Below the pieces are notes generated by a model. That model saw nothing but the letters and a program-made list of their open reading frames with translations. It did not search any database and had not been told where the DNA came from. DNA of 64,000 nt from Anthostomella pinea. Its lineage: Eukaryota; Ascomycota; Sordariomycetes; Xylariales; Xylariaceae. The translations under genes were made by a program, and so were the position numbers. Position 1 is the first letter of the stretch. The number at the start of each line of letters is the position of its first letter. The stretch covers positions 1,426,001-1,490,000 of the forward strand of contig CAUWAG010000008.1 in assembly GCA_963556695.1 (NCBI GenBank). The letters are read 5' to 3'. Positions 37,081-47,923 of this stretch are shown piece after piece.

Positions 37081-40016
37081 GGGGGGCTTGAGGGAATAAG
37101 TGGCAAGGAGCCAAAGTGTTGGTAATCGACTTAGAGAGGGGGTTCATGCATCTTGCTTCCATCAGATTTCATGGAAGCCCAGCCTATCCAGAGGTACAGC
37201 TACAAGTCCAATGTGATTGGCACAACTCGTGGCTTACCTAAATCGAACCGGAGTTTGATGTGAGCCTCATACAAGTGGGTTATTGAGAAGCAAGACCTTC
37301 AAGCGCCTGATCGGACTCGAGGTACAGTCACCCCTCGTCGATCTCCGACTAGAAGCCGATGGGCCAAGCTGCATCGGTCTAATCATTGGAGTCTCATGGT
37401 TATTCTAACTCCTCATGCTGGACATGAAATCATCGGAAGGCACAGTATCCTCAGATCCCCCAGCAATGCCACGGAGTCCATAATTTGTTCGCAAGGCGCT
37501 GTCTGTTGTCACTGCAGACACTTAACTAACCCCCCTAGGAACCAGCGTGTTGTTTTAGAACGCCTATCAGGTACCGGCTCATGAATTTCAAGAGCTGATG
37601 TTGGCAGTTGTCTTGTGGCTATGTTGTAACGTTGCCGACTGGCTCAAGAGGCAAACCCTGAAAACGGGCCGTAGCTGGTAGCTTGCAACATACACTCACA
37701 ACCACACTGCACACACACTCTGACACATCTTGTTTCCCGGAACAAGAAGCCGCAGGTGTGTTGGTGTGTTTGTGTGTACGTATCCCTCTTTCCCCAAACC
37801 AACGGCTCGTGACGTCCCACAAAGCAACCCGAGGGTCCGGAAGCGTCGCCGATCCGGGGCTGCGTAAGGTAGTGGCTGGTCACACAACCTCCCGACGACA
37901 TGACATGGTGCGTGCCCTGTGTGCACCCCGTACCGGGACCAGTGAGACTCAGGCGCCGTCACACCTCACGCGCATTGCCCACTCACTGACGACCGTGTTG
38001 GTGGGTAAGGTAGATATTCCGACTACTCTGTTCGCATCGCTGGTAACGTGATAGCGAGACAAGGCAAGGAGAAAGGGGTTGACGCCATCATTGGACGGAT
38101 CGCGATTCGCACGTATGTCAGCTGGATGGATCACCACACTGTGGTTGCAAACTCTCAATGGTGGTGTGCTGCCAGCGAAAGGACCGACAGCGACGATTCG
38201 CAGCATAGGAAAAGTGCTGCTGCCAGTGAGAGTGCTGAACGACCCTCTCCACCTGCCGCTTTCGGCCGGCTTTGAGCGTCCCCGTGCCTTGGGCCTTTCA
38301 GTGCTTCGTTGGAGTCAAAGTTGGAGAGGGCGTCTAGAGCGTCTCCATTGGAAGACTGGTGGAGTGCAACGGAGAGGGGTGCATGGTAACTGATCGTGGA
38401 GAAGATCGTGGGGAAGTCAAATGATGGTTGCGGTGGTGGTACGGGGGAACCTTATGTACAGTAGAGACATCGCCACCGCGCCCTCACGAGCGGAAGGACG
38501 TACGGAAGCCCAGAGAACTGCGCAGCGCGGCGGCATCAATGCAGTGATGTCGCAAGTATAGGAGGTATAGCCATCAAAATAGATGTCTCAGCAGCTTGGG
38601 TAGGGTTCCACAGCTTAATCTGACATGTTATTTTCGTCTCAGCCCTCACCGCCTAGGTAAGGGGGCCGAGACGGAACTTGTCATGTCGGAGCTGGTGTGA
38701 TACATCAGGAACGCTATATCGCGGTCTGGTGATACCCAGCAAAATGGGATCAGAATTACTTCGCGGCAACCCGTAACGTGATGTCTATTCCAACCTGGCG
38801 GACTTTACAAGCTTACCGCCACCTACAAGCCACACTCCGGGGAGTCGGGCCCGACGACATCCATGTGATCCCATCGCGCTCGAAGGCTTCCCTTTCGGCT
38901 ACCATGGCCGAGACAGCAATGGGCGCATGCCCACCACCGCCCTCGCAATGTGTTTATTACCCATTACAAATCCAAAAGACCGGAACACGTCACGGTCCAG
39001 GTACCGTCAGGTTGCGAAATCATGGGGGAGGCTGTAGGGTAGCCGGCCCCACACTTGGAGAGCCGGGCCGTATGGAATTGAGGAACCCCAGTGGAGACCA
39101 AATGAGACGTCATCCCTCATCTCTCGCATCCTGCTTCGTCGCGCCTCTTCCAGGTTTCGTCCCTTTGTTATGTTTCATTAAGCACATGCGCTGTCAATTT
39201 GGTCACGACGCTGCTCCCCTTGCCCTTTTGCTGTTGGCGGGTAAACTGGTTGCGCTACGCCACTGGCCCCAGGCAAGCAACAACATCATAGAACCTGCGC
39301 TGGGTTTGTTGGCCGGCTCCCTGCAAATCAATGCGGAATCACCACGACGCAGCGATTGAAGCTTGCTCGGTACGATAACCGAAAGGATCTCAAGCCCCAA
39401 ATCGTACCTACCGAGCCGCCTGTGTTCTAGCGGGAGATCATGAAAGGTAATCTGTTATGCCAGGTACCCGGCTGCCAGGACCGGGACAGCCCCAGTAACA
39501 ATCAGATCATCATGTTCGGCCTCTATTCATGGCATCACCCCCAAATCTCCTGGGTATGATGGCTGGTCTTCATGTTACGTACCAGCAACATCTCATTCGC
39601 ACGTGAGGTATAAGGTAAGGAATGGAAGGCATCGATTTCTCGATCCCTTTTGCAACCACATAGATGATCCCTGAGAGTCACAAGCCTCCTCACGACCACC
39701 AAGCGATCTCGAGGACATGCTCCGCGTAGACAAGTTGTTTACCAGGTTCGCTCCAAGACCTTGTTTTCCAGGTCCCTTGACGTGTGCCAGTTAATATATT
39801 AAAGGGCACCACTGTCACTTCGAGCTCGCCCGTGTTTTGCACCAATGTGCCATCATCATCTCCATCCTACCTCATCTCATACCATCCAATAATCTGGAAA
39901 CACCTCTCTTTCAACTCCAATACTTCCTTTTTGAGACTATACACACGTAGAAGGGTGGACCGACAGGAGACCAAAACAGCTCTCTAGCAACCACCACCAC
40001 GACAGAGTAACAGATA
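37081..40016. other. 2.9-kb intergenic region, no gene seen
   Basis: The longest frame, 193 codons at 38778-39359 on the plus strand, has no motif, no intron logic and a composition like the surrounding DNA, so it is not called. One CCTAGGT lies at 38652. The last 200 bp are pyrimidine rich and probably form the leader of the GH64-type gene. Confidence 0.45.
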
Positions 40017-41613
40017 ATGACGAACCCGACGACCAACATAGCGCTGAAGAACAACACGGGCTCGTCCAACGCCTACGCCTACGTCACGGGCCGGGACATC
40101 AACAAGAACAATGTGCCAATCTTCATCCAGTCCGATGGCAAGACGGTGTACTACCCGGCCTCGCCCTCGGCTCCCCAGCATGCGCTCGCGGCCGACTGTG
40201 CAATCTCGCTCGGCGCCGCGAACTCGACCACCACCCTGACGATCCCGCAGATCGCCGGGGGTCGCATCTGGTTCTGTGTCGGCGGCAAGCTGACGTTCCT
40301 GCTGAACCCCGGGCCGGCTGTCGTCGAGCCGAGCGTCACCAATAAGGCCGAGTACGTATTCACCCAAGAATATCCTTGGCAACTCCCTATCATCAGTCTT
40401 TGGCAAGTTGAACTGGGCACCTATGGTGCTTTCTGAAGTCGAAGCCACGATACAGCCCCCGAAGCCCCAATCCGATGCAAGGACAGGTTGTTGACCCTTC
40501 TTACAGTGCCAACTACAACCTGAACTGGGGGTTCTGCGAGTTCACCTATAACGCGTTCCAGCTCTTCGTCAATATCAGCTACGTGGACTTCGTATCGCTG
40601 CCCGTCTCTCTCTCGCTACTGAACACCTCGGGCGCGACGCAGACCGTCCAGGGGCTGCCGGCTGGCGGCCTCGACCAGGTCTGCGCGAAGCTGACGCAGC
40701 AGGCGGCCCAGGAGAACGCCGACTGGGGCAAGCTAGTGGTCAAGGGGTCCGACGGCAAGAACCTGAGGGCTCTGAGTCCCAATAGCGGCCGTGTTATTGA
40801 TAATTCTCTCTTCGAGGGGTACTATCAGTCGTATGTCGACCAGGTGGTGAGTAACATCCTGCCCCTTATTCACCCTTTTCACGCCTGCTTCAGAGCCCGA
40901 ACCTGCCCGCCTGAAGGGAGTACTGACCCCGTAAACCGCAGTGGAGCAAATACATCAACCAAGACCTAAAAGTCGACACGCAAGCCCAATGGGACACCGT
41001 TACCGCGCGCGTCGACAAGTCCACCAACCTGCTCACCTTCGCCGGCGACGCCGGCATCACCTTCGCCCAGCCGTCCGCGGGTGACATCTTCAGCTGCTCG
41101 ACGGGGCCCTTCGGGTCGTACCCGTCCGACCACGCCGACGAGCTCGGCGCCCTGGGCGCGCGCCTCGCCGCCGCGTTCAACCGGTCAACGCTATTAACCG
41201 ACGCGAACCAGCCCGACGGCGAGATCGTGGGGAACTATTACAAGACGAGCCCGACGAACCACTATGCGCGTATTTGTCATGAGGTTAATCTGGATGGGAG
41301 GGGCTATGCGTTCCCGTACGATGATGTGGTTGCGTCGGGCGCGACGCAGCCGGATCAGGCGGGCACCGTGTTTGATGGGAGTCCGGAGCTGTTGACTGTT
41401 ACTATTGGGGGGCCGACCGGGACGAGTGCGGCGGTGAAGACGGAGGTGGGGACTGGGGAGCAGGTGGTTGTGGGGAGTGGGAAGACGGCGGAGAAGGGTG
41501 AGGTGAAGGGGGAGGGGAATGGAAAAGAGAAGGTGAATGGGAAGACTGGTCCGGGCTTGGCGGGCACGGTCAAGAACTGGATGAGCTCGTTGAAGAGGAA
41601 ACTGCCCAAGTGA
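40017..41613 (+). CDS. GH64-type beta-1,3-glucanase-like protein, 3 exons, no signal peptide
   Basis: Exons 40017-40351, 40507-40846 and 40942-41613 (introns 155 and 95 nt) give 448 aa. The sequence follows the GH64/thaumatin-like layout: an N-terminal beta domain (IALKNNTGSSNAYAYVTGRD, GRIWFCVGGKLTFLLNPGP), then NYNLNWGFCEFTYN with the acidic residue usual near the GH64 active site, then NISYVDFVSLPVSL, and a C-terminal part with YYKTSPTNHYARICHEVNLDGRGYAFPYDD. Members cleave long beta-1,3-glucan from the reducing end. No hydrophobic leader precedes the mature fold, and no upstream exon supplying one was found. The tail of about 60 residues is Gly/Lys/Glu rich and ends in basic residues, which is not typical. 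Family call is good; activity and location are uncertain. Confidence 0.85.
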
Positions 41614-43693
41614 GCATTGTTTGTTGGAATGGATGATCTGCGGATGAGCATATTTATTGCCCCGACTTGAGCGTGAGGTGCGACTTCCCGAGACTCTTGG
41701 GCATTTGGTATAGGGACTGTTGGCTGCTGGCTCTGGTTGGAGTGGGATACCCGGCGTTGTGCTTTGGATATGGTGGGGGTTGCGCATGGATCGGTCATTT
41801 TCCTCTCGAGATTCCCCTTTCTTCGACGTTGCTTTTCGGTATCCAGCATTCGCCACTTTGCACTGCATTCATTCTCGGAGGATGGCTCTTTTTTTCTTAC
41901 GTTCATTGCATTGGATACCTCCAAGTCCACCTTAGCATATGGGTTTGGCCATTTCTCTTTTGTCGGGCATCTTCTGGCATGGTCGTATTCACGCGGGGCC
42001 GTCGATGTCTTGTATATAGTCTGTCGCTTGTGCCGCTTGTATATAGCAACTACTTTTCTCATGTACGTGATGGGGGCGCAAGGTAGTCACCGAACGCAAC
42101 AATCCAGTACAGTATATACATTCTCGATTGACTATATACCAGACCGAAATGCCGGTCTTCAAAGTAGCGTATTAATCCATCCGTGGCATCACTATCCAAC
42201 CATCTCTGCAGAATAGACCCAACCAACCTACTGCGTGTCGCTCCTAAAAACACCAAATAAAAGGAGAAATATCATCGATGAAGATGTCCGGGTGTGGGCG
42301 TGTTGAGACCCGTGTCAAACAGGGGTGCGAGGGCTCATCACCAGCTCGAGACGTGCATTCGAAATGTGAGATGCCTCTCTCACCCTCTCCTTCTTCCCAG
42401 GCCCTAGACTGACGCATCCTGTAAAGTCACGGCTTGAATGGCGTCGTCTTGCGGATTGGAAGGCGTGTTGTGACCAGAGAGGAGAGATACCTCCGAAGTC
42501 GCGCGTCATGCCTCGAAAACAGGGGAAGGAGCACACAGAGCAGGCGTCTGCAAGACTGCCCAGTGGTCAGTTTCCAGTACGTCTGATAGAAAAGGGGAAG
42601 TCACCACTCACGCTCGCGGACATCGTGCTCAGAAATGATCTCATCATGGCCCCATCTGCGACACGTCCCTTGACGGTGCCTTCCTCCCGTCTCTACCTTC
42701 ACTTGCCCTCACCACACCAGGCACGACAGGAGCAACTGCCAAATCCCAAACACCTCGACAGCCAGCGTTGACGTCAACGAGACGCTCGGACGCCCTCCGT
42801 CTTCCTCTTTTGATTCCTTTTCTCCTCATGTATATACTAGTACGCCATTCTGCATACGTGCGCTTGGCCTTGTATATACAAACATCCTTCTGGCAAGTTT
42901 TGAAAACCACCGGTCTTCTTGACTGCTCCATCCATTTTTTTCATCGAGGGCTCCGCTGCGTGCAGGGCGTCGAGGAAGATTGCTGGATGTTTGCGTGTCG
43001 AGAGAGAGTCGGACTGTCGGGGTCGTTCGTGTGTGAGACTGACCCGTTTGGTTGGTTCTCGTGTGGCGACCACCGGTCTTCATGAGTGAACGACTGCCCT
43101 TCTGTCCTCAATCATTGGGTTCGATGATGTGTGTTGAGAGGAAGCAGTTGTAGTTGGAATTTGTTCGTCATGATTGGCTTCACCCGCGGCCGAGAAGCCC
43201 AGGCCGCGAGGCCCTTCGCTCTTGGGATGAAAGATGTGGCGCGAGAGAGAAAGAGAAGAAGGAGACTCGAGCGACAGAAGGGATTTCGTCTTGCTTTTGT
43301 ACCTAGGTAGGTCGGGGACCTGTGGATCATTCTCTTGTCAAAGTTTGAGGAACAAGCGAGCGCCATGGCTTGGGGTTGAGTAGATTTTGAGCTTCACGTG
43401 GCGGCGCTGGGCACTTTCAGTGCTTGACGAGCCACCTGGCCCGCGCAAAGAACTCTACTAGGCTTGACCGACCAAACCTCGATTGAACTATCTCCCACGC
43501 GTAGTATGCTGGTGCCTGACGTGAAGGCGTCCATGGCAGCGTGGTCAGCATTGAGCAAGGATGTGACGATCATGTCGAGCCTTATTGGACAGATTAGATG
43601 CAGAGGTGGGGAAGTCAACAAACAACATCTTCACACGCAGGTCTCCAAGGAACAACAAGTCTACCTAATAAATAGAGACTTCTCCAAGTCATC
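41614..43693. other. 2.1-kb intergenic region, no gene seen
   Basis: Only short frames and antisense shadows. One CCTAGGT lies at 43302-43308. Confidence 0.45.
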
Positions 43694-44539
43694 ATGGTCG
43701 CGATTCAAGTCCTGTCAGACTTGCACCTCGAGAACCCCAAAGCATACGACATCTTCGACATTCCAGCCAACGCACCATATCTGGCGCTTCTGGGCGACAT
43801 CGGATACGCCAGCAAGCACCAGGCCGAGTACCTCGAATTTCTGCGACTGCAGCTCGCCCAATTCCAGGTGGTATTCCTGGTGCTGGGTAACCACGAGCCA
43901 TGGCACTCCGACTGGGACAGCGCGCGGAAGCTGATGCGCGAGTTCGAGCAGATGATCCGACTGGAGAGAGAGTCGCGCCCGGGGGCAAAGAACGGCGTTG
44001 AGCAGCAGGGGCTCGGCGAATTCGTCCTGCTGGACCGGACGCGTTACGACCTGCCAGAACGCGGTGCCGGGGGCGAAGCCATCACCATCCTCGGCTGCAC
44101 GCTCTTCTCGCACGTCCCGGCCGCGTCGAGCGAGGCTGTCAGTTTTGGGGTAAACGACTTCTACCACATTGACGGCTGGACGGTCGAGCAGCACAGCGCG
44201 CGGTTTGCCACCGAGTTGGCATGGCTGAACGAGCAGGTTGCGGCGCTCCGGGGCGAGGGCCGGAAAGCTGTCGTTCTTACTCATTATAGCCCGACGATGG
44301 ACGACCGCGCAGTCGATCCGAGGCATCGGAGCAGTCCCATTCAGACGGGCTTCGCCACGGACTTGAAGGATCAACTGTGCTGGACAAGCGAGGTCGTCAA
44401 GGTCTGGGCGTTCGGACACACGCATTTCAATTGCGACTTTGTGGATGAGAAGTCTCGAAAGCGGGTTATGGCTAACCAGCGAGGGTATTATTTCGGTCAA
44501 TCGGATGCGGTCGAGATTGGGAAAGTGATTGAGCTATAG
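43694..44539 (+). CDS. Calcineurin-like metallophosphoesterase, 281 aa
   Basis: A single exon with all five metal-binding motifs of the superfamily in order: SDLHLE (Asp9, His11), LLGDIG, LGNHEPWH, VLTHYSP and FGHTHFNCDF. The size matches small fungal cytosolic members of the family. No signal peptide or membrane segment. The substrate (phosphoprotein, nucleotide or phospholipid) cannot be read. The start ATG follows immediately on the first beta strand (MVAIQVLSDLHLE), so it is secure. Confidence 0.93.
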   Translation: MVAIQVLSDLHLENPKAYDIFDIPANAPYLALLGDIGYASKHQAEYLEFLRLQLAQFQVVFLVLGNHEPWHSDWDSARKLMREFEQMIRLERESRPGAKNGVEQQGLGEFVLLDRTRYDLPERGAGGEAITILGCTLFSHVPAASSEAVSFGVNDFYHIDGWTVEQHSARFATELAWLNEQVAALRGEGRKAVVLTHYSPTMDDRAVDPRHRSSPIQTGFATDLKDQLCWTSEVVKVWAFGHTHFNCDFVDEKSRKRVMANQRGYYFGQSDAVEIGKVIEL

Positions 44540-44651
44540 ATTGTACGATTGCCACTACCCGGTACATAAGATGAACCAAAGGAGATATAGTACAACATTC
44601 AACGACAGGTCTTCTATTAGACCCAAATATACATCGTCGAAGCAACCGGCG

Positions 44652-45460
44652 CTAGTGGTACTTGTACTGTGAGCTTCCACCACGAGCACCTCCCGAGGAG
44701 CCTGTCTTCGAGCCCCTGCTTGAGCTTGAGGAGGGACTCACGGAGGCTTGCACCTGACCGAGCCTGCTCTTCCACCAGCCCTCGTCTCTGTTGCTGTGCT
44801 GCACCACATCTGGAAGTCCTGGAAGGGCGGCATCGATTTGGTGTTTTGCTAGGCGCAAGGGACCGGAGGCTTGTGTTTGAACTTCCAAGAGTCGAGCCGC
44901 ATCGGTGGCATCACGACGGCTCTTAGCCGCGTCGCCCCGGAGGCCGCAGGAGAACATCTTGTAAACAATGAGGTCATCAGTCGCAATATACGGAATCGTG
45001 CCCGGGCGGATGTCTTTGATGGTTTCCGCTGTGGAGGGGAAATATGCGGCCTGTTGGAATGCGGTTAGTAAAGACCATGAGGACTTTGTGCGGGGAGTTG
45101 GACCTGAACACTTCCAACGAAATCTATCTGGATCAGTTGTCCGCCTGGGGCTCTATAGAAGAACCACTGCGCTTGTTCGACAAATGGGGAGCCCTTGAGA
45201 GCCAGCAACTTTGGCTTGATATCTTTGGGGCCTTCGAGTGTTATGATGAATCAACATCCTGTGAGCACAGTCAGCGAAGTGATAGCTTCTTCAGCTACGA
45301 GATATGTGACCTCTCTGGTGCACCCCATGGGCATATACTTCCAAAGAGCCATGCCGCCTATGACACACACTTTCTGATTGGCCGGACCAGGTATGCCCTT
45401 CATAATTTGAATGACATCCTTAGCTGCCCCTTCGAGTTCAGCTAAAGTAGGGCCTGTCAT
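44652..45460 (-). pseudogene. Nucleotidyltransferase-like gene (AbiEii/MNT-type fold), frameshifted
   Basis: Three coding blocks are joined by two plausible introns: 45460-45311, intron 45310-45259, second block 45258-45104, intron 45103-45051, third block 45050-44652. Block 1 carries GPTLAELEGAAKDVIQIMKG and VIGGMALWKY. Block 2 begins D-V-D, the acidic pair of the nucleotidyltransferase fold, then continues in another frame with GQLIQIDFVG, and block 3 has DDLIVYKMFSCGLRGDAAKSRRDATDAARLL, the helix typical of AbiEii-like proteins. One base is missing right after the DVD triplet (about 45250), so the correctly spliced frame hits TAA. Branch sites (GCTGAC, CTAAC) are good; the first donor (GTCACA) is weak. 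Family assignment is inference from motif order. A sequencing error at 45250 would make it an intact gene of about 235 aa. Confidence 0.65.
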
Positions 45461-45900
45461 GATAATGAGCGTGCAAAATGGGTTTTTGAAAGCGACTGCG
45501 ATAATAAGCACTTGGCTTGACGGGCTTTGCATGGTAGGACGATATCCCTTATATACTGTATACATGATCTCTTCTCATATTTGAGCTGGCATGGTGTTCA
45601 AAGGCTGTGAGAGTGAGAAGCGCGAATGCATATCCCGCACGCCGCCAAGGCAGTGCACATGGCTGGATAGTGGATATCTCAACCTTGCTCGGCGCTTCGA
45701 AACGATATCAAGCACAGTTGAGCGTCTGAAAGATTGGCTGAAACCGCCTGTCCACTCGATGCTTGTCATGTCTTGTAGACCCATAGAGTGAAGGCTTTGA
45801 AACAGGGGGCCGGGCCGCCAAGAGGCACAGAGAGGACCGACATATCGCGAATAGCTCCTCACAGCGGCAAAAAGTGCACTCGAGGCGTGGCTTTGTGGCC
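45461..45900. other. Intergenic, no gene seen
   Basis: Lies between the nucleotidyltransferase-like relic and the 3' end of the 2EXR gene, both on the minus strand. Only short frames. Confidence 0.4.
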
Positions 45901-46422
45901 CTAAAACCAGCCTTGGAGGTCAGGAGCGAGCCAATCCGCATATGCTCGCGGCTGGAGGTAGAAGGGGCGATTATTAGCCGCCAGGATGAAGACAGCGCGG
46001 AGTGCGAGGTAGTGCTCGGCGAACTTTCGAAAGGATCTGGCAACATCATTCCAACAGGTCCAGGTGATGGCTGCGTATTTGAGGCGCGAGAAGACTGTTT
46101 CGCCAGGGAGTGCGATAGTAGTCGTGTGGGCATCCGATGCGGGACCAAAGTGGAAAATGTTGGTCCCAAAGTTGACCAGATAAGAGGGGTCGGCGGCAAG
46201 TGACAACCGCAGCCTGCATAAGGCTCGGTTCATGAGCCATCTAGCTTCGTGACAGACCCTGCCGATAATGGAGGGTGTCCACTCGAAGGCCCGTAGTTGG
46301 ACAACGTCGTCTTCACGCCGGACCTCAGTGACGGCCCAGCTATTCAAAGCGAATCGCCATATCTCGTGACGGAGTTCGGAGGGGAGCTTTGGGAAGCGGT
46401 GAAACACGTGTTGGTGGTCCAT
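45901..46422 (-). CDS. 2EXR-domain protein, 173 aa
   Basis: The protein opens with HRFPKLPSELRHEIWRFAL, the signature of the 2EXR family (F-x-x-F-P-x-L-P-x-E-L-R-x-x-I-W), and has SIIGRVCHEARWL further on, the usual second motif. The ATG at 46422 is chosen because it sits just before the domain; the frame is open upstream but has no ATG. 2EXR proteins are numerous in Pezizomycotina, and their function is unknown; some have been noted alongside heterokaryon-incompatibility genes. At 173 aa this copy is shorter than many. It is divergent from the nucleotidyltransferase-like gene at 46807, with a shared 384-bp promoter. Confidence 0.85.
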   Translation of the reverse strand: MDHQHVFHRFPKLPSELRHEIWRFALNSWAVTEVRREDDVVQLRAFEWTPSIIGRVCHEARWLMNRALCRLRLSLAADPSYLVNFGTNIFHFGPASDAHTTTIALPGETVFSRLKYAAITWTCWNDVARSFRKFAEHYLALRAVFILAANNRPFYLQPRAYADWLAPDLQGWF

Positions 46423-46806
46423 GAAGCTAAGTGATGACGAATGTGCCAAGTATGGCTCGGGCTATGGGACGAAGCAGCAAATGAGAGTCACGATGTTTTC
46501 GTACCGACGATGATGTTGGGATCAGATTCCCCATATCTATTGCCGCGCGGTTCAGCGGGCATTCAGCCCGGTCTTGGACCCGCAAACGAAGCCGGCTGGT
46601 GGGGTCACACAGTGCGAATATATACGCGCCGCTGCCCGCACCGTACGCAGCTGATATCCTGAGCTGGGCCACTTCCTAGCCAAGTCGTGTTGCTGGTATG
46701 TTTCCTTCATTCCTCTGACTTGTGCTTTCACACACAACATATTTCTTGCACCTTGCACCACTTGCTTGTCTCCTTCCCTTCACTTCCAACAATCCAAAGA
46801 TCTACA
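46423..46806. promoter_or_regulatory. Divergent promoter region, 2EXR / nucleotidyltransferase-like pair
   Basis: 384 bp lies between two divergent ATGs. The part nearest 46807 is C/T rich (CTTCATTCCTC, TTGTCTCCTTCCCTTC), as in many fungal leaders. No defined operator is recognised. Confidence 0.5.
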
Positions 46807-47664
46807 ATGACACAGCAAACGGACGACTTCGCGATCGGAGAGAATCTCGTCAAGTTTCTTGCCCAGCTTCTTACGAAATGTGGAGCGACGCCAGTCTTGT
46901 GGGGTGACTGCGCCTTGACTGTGCACGGCGGTCCTTCTATCATTGGTGTAATAGCACCTCTTATTGACTCACCTCACTTTACATTGCGAACCATTGATCA
47001 GCGCATTGAATTCATCGTGGAGGACGACAAGCTACCTGGCGCGGTAGCAGCCCTAAAGGAGTCGGGGCTGTCTCCCTGTGCAGATCCTAGGCTCTGTTAT
47101 GTGTCTGGGGTGTCGGTTGAGCCACCGTTTCCAGCATTACACATGCATATCGGCATGTCGGGTGTCTACGTTATCCTATGGCCACATTCGACGATCCTAT
47201 GGTCATTTCCTTCTCCCTCGCACATCAATCTCGAATGTAAACAAGACGATCCTCACGCCTCATTACGCTACGTACTGGCGTCCGACACCTCAGTCCTCCC
47301 CGGACCCAGGCTCGGCCGAGGGCGTGGCGCATTTTCAAAGGACGGGGGTCATGTCGTCGTGCCCTCGGCGTCCACCATGTTGGAAGCATACATACGCCTC
47401 ACGAGTGCATACCGTGGCCAGACCGACACCTTCTACCTCAGCATGATCACGTACGTCGAGGAGTACATAGATGCAGACGGGCTGCTGGACGACACGCTGC
47501 TGTCGGAGCCGTGTCGGGCATTTTGGCGCGGGCTTAAAAATGGCCAGCGAGGGGTCAGGGAACTTGTTGATGAGTTACAGTTAAGCCTGGGTGACGGTGA
47601 CAATGACACGGGAAGTAGCGATGACTCGGAGTTAGCAGCGGACTTATCCACAGGTTGGAAATAA
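46807..47664 (+). CDS. Nucleotidyltransferase-fold-like hypothetical protein, 285 aa
   Basis: A single exon. The first ATG after a pyrimidine-rich leader gives an N-terminal helix (LVKFLAQLLTKCGATPVLWGDCALTVHG), followed by strands and QRIEFIVEDDKLPGAVAALKESG. The order helix, then hydrophobic strand with Gly-Asp/Ala-Leu, then a charged strand and a helix with alternating acidic residues recalls the minimal nucleotidyltransferase fold seen in a large fungal hypothetical family. The usual GS and DxD catalytic residues are not obvious, so the protein may be inactive as an enzyme. The C-terminus is acidic and Ser-rich. The call rests on motif order only. Confidence 0.6.
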   Translation: MTQQTDDFAIGENLVKFLAQLLTKCGATPVLWGDCALTVHGGPSIIGVIAPLIDSPHFTLRTIDQRIEFIVEDDKLPGAVAALKESGLSPCADPRLCYVSGVSVEPPFPALHMHIGMSGVYVILWPHSTILWSFPSPSHINLECKQDDPHASLRYVLASDTSVLPGPRLGRGRGAFSKDGGHVVVPSASTMLEAYIRLTSAYRGQTDTFYLSMITYVEEYIDADGLLDDTLLSEPCRAFWRGLKNGQRGVRELVDELQLSLGDGDNDTGSSDDSELAADLSTGWK

Positions 47665-47923
47665 CACACAGTCCTATGCACACCCGACGCGATGGTGTTT
47701 GTCACGTGCGGCTGATTATGCTTGGCATCAGTCCATGTGCTCGAGGCATTGGTTGAACCGTATTTATGCTGATGCCTGGTGACCAACCCAGCTGCACCCT
47801 TCGTGTATAACTCGACTTCGCCGTAGCGGCTGTTTCCATGTCTCAGTCGTTGCTTTGTCGACTTAACCAAGCAAAGCTGCTCCTCCCTGTGATGTCTCCC
47901 GAGTTGCATGCATTTTCAAGCGC

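Noticed and set aside
38778..39359. 193-codon plus-strand frame
   Set aside because: No motif, no conserved block, composition like surrounding DNA.
41355..42062. 235-codon minus-strand frame across the end of the GH64-type gene
   Set aside because: Overlaps a well supported exon and has no domain; low-complexity Phe/Pro stretch mirrors the Lys/Gly tail.
43715..44500. 261-codon minus-strand frame
   Set aside because: Antisense shadow of the metallophosphoesterase, which has all catalytic motifs.
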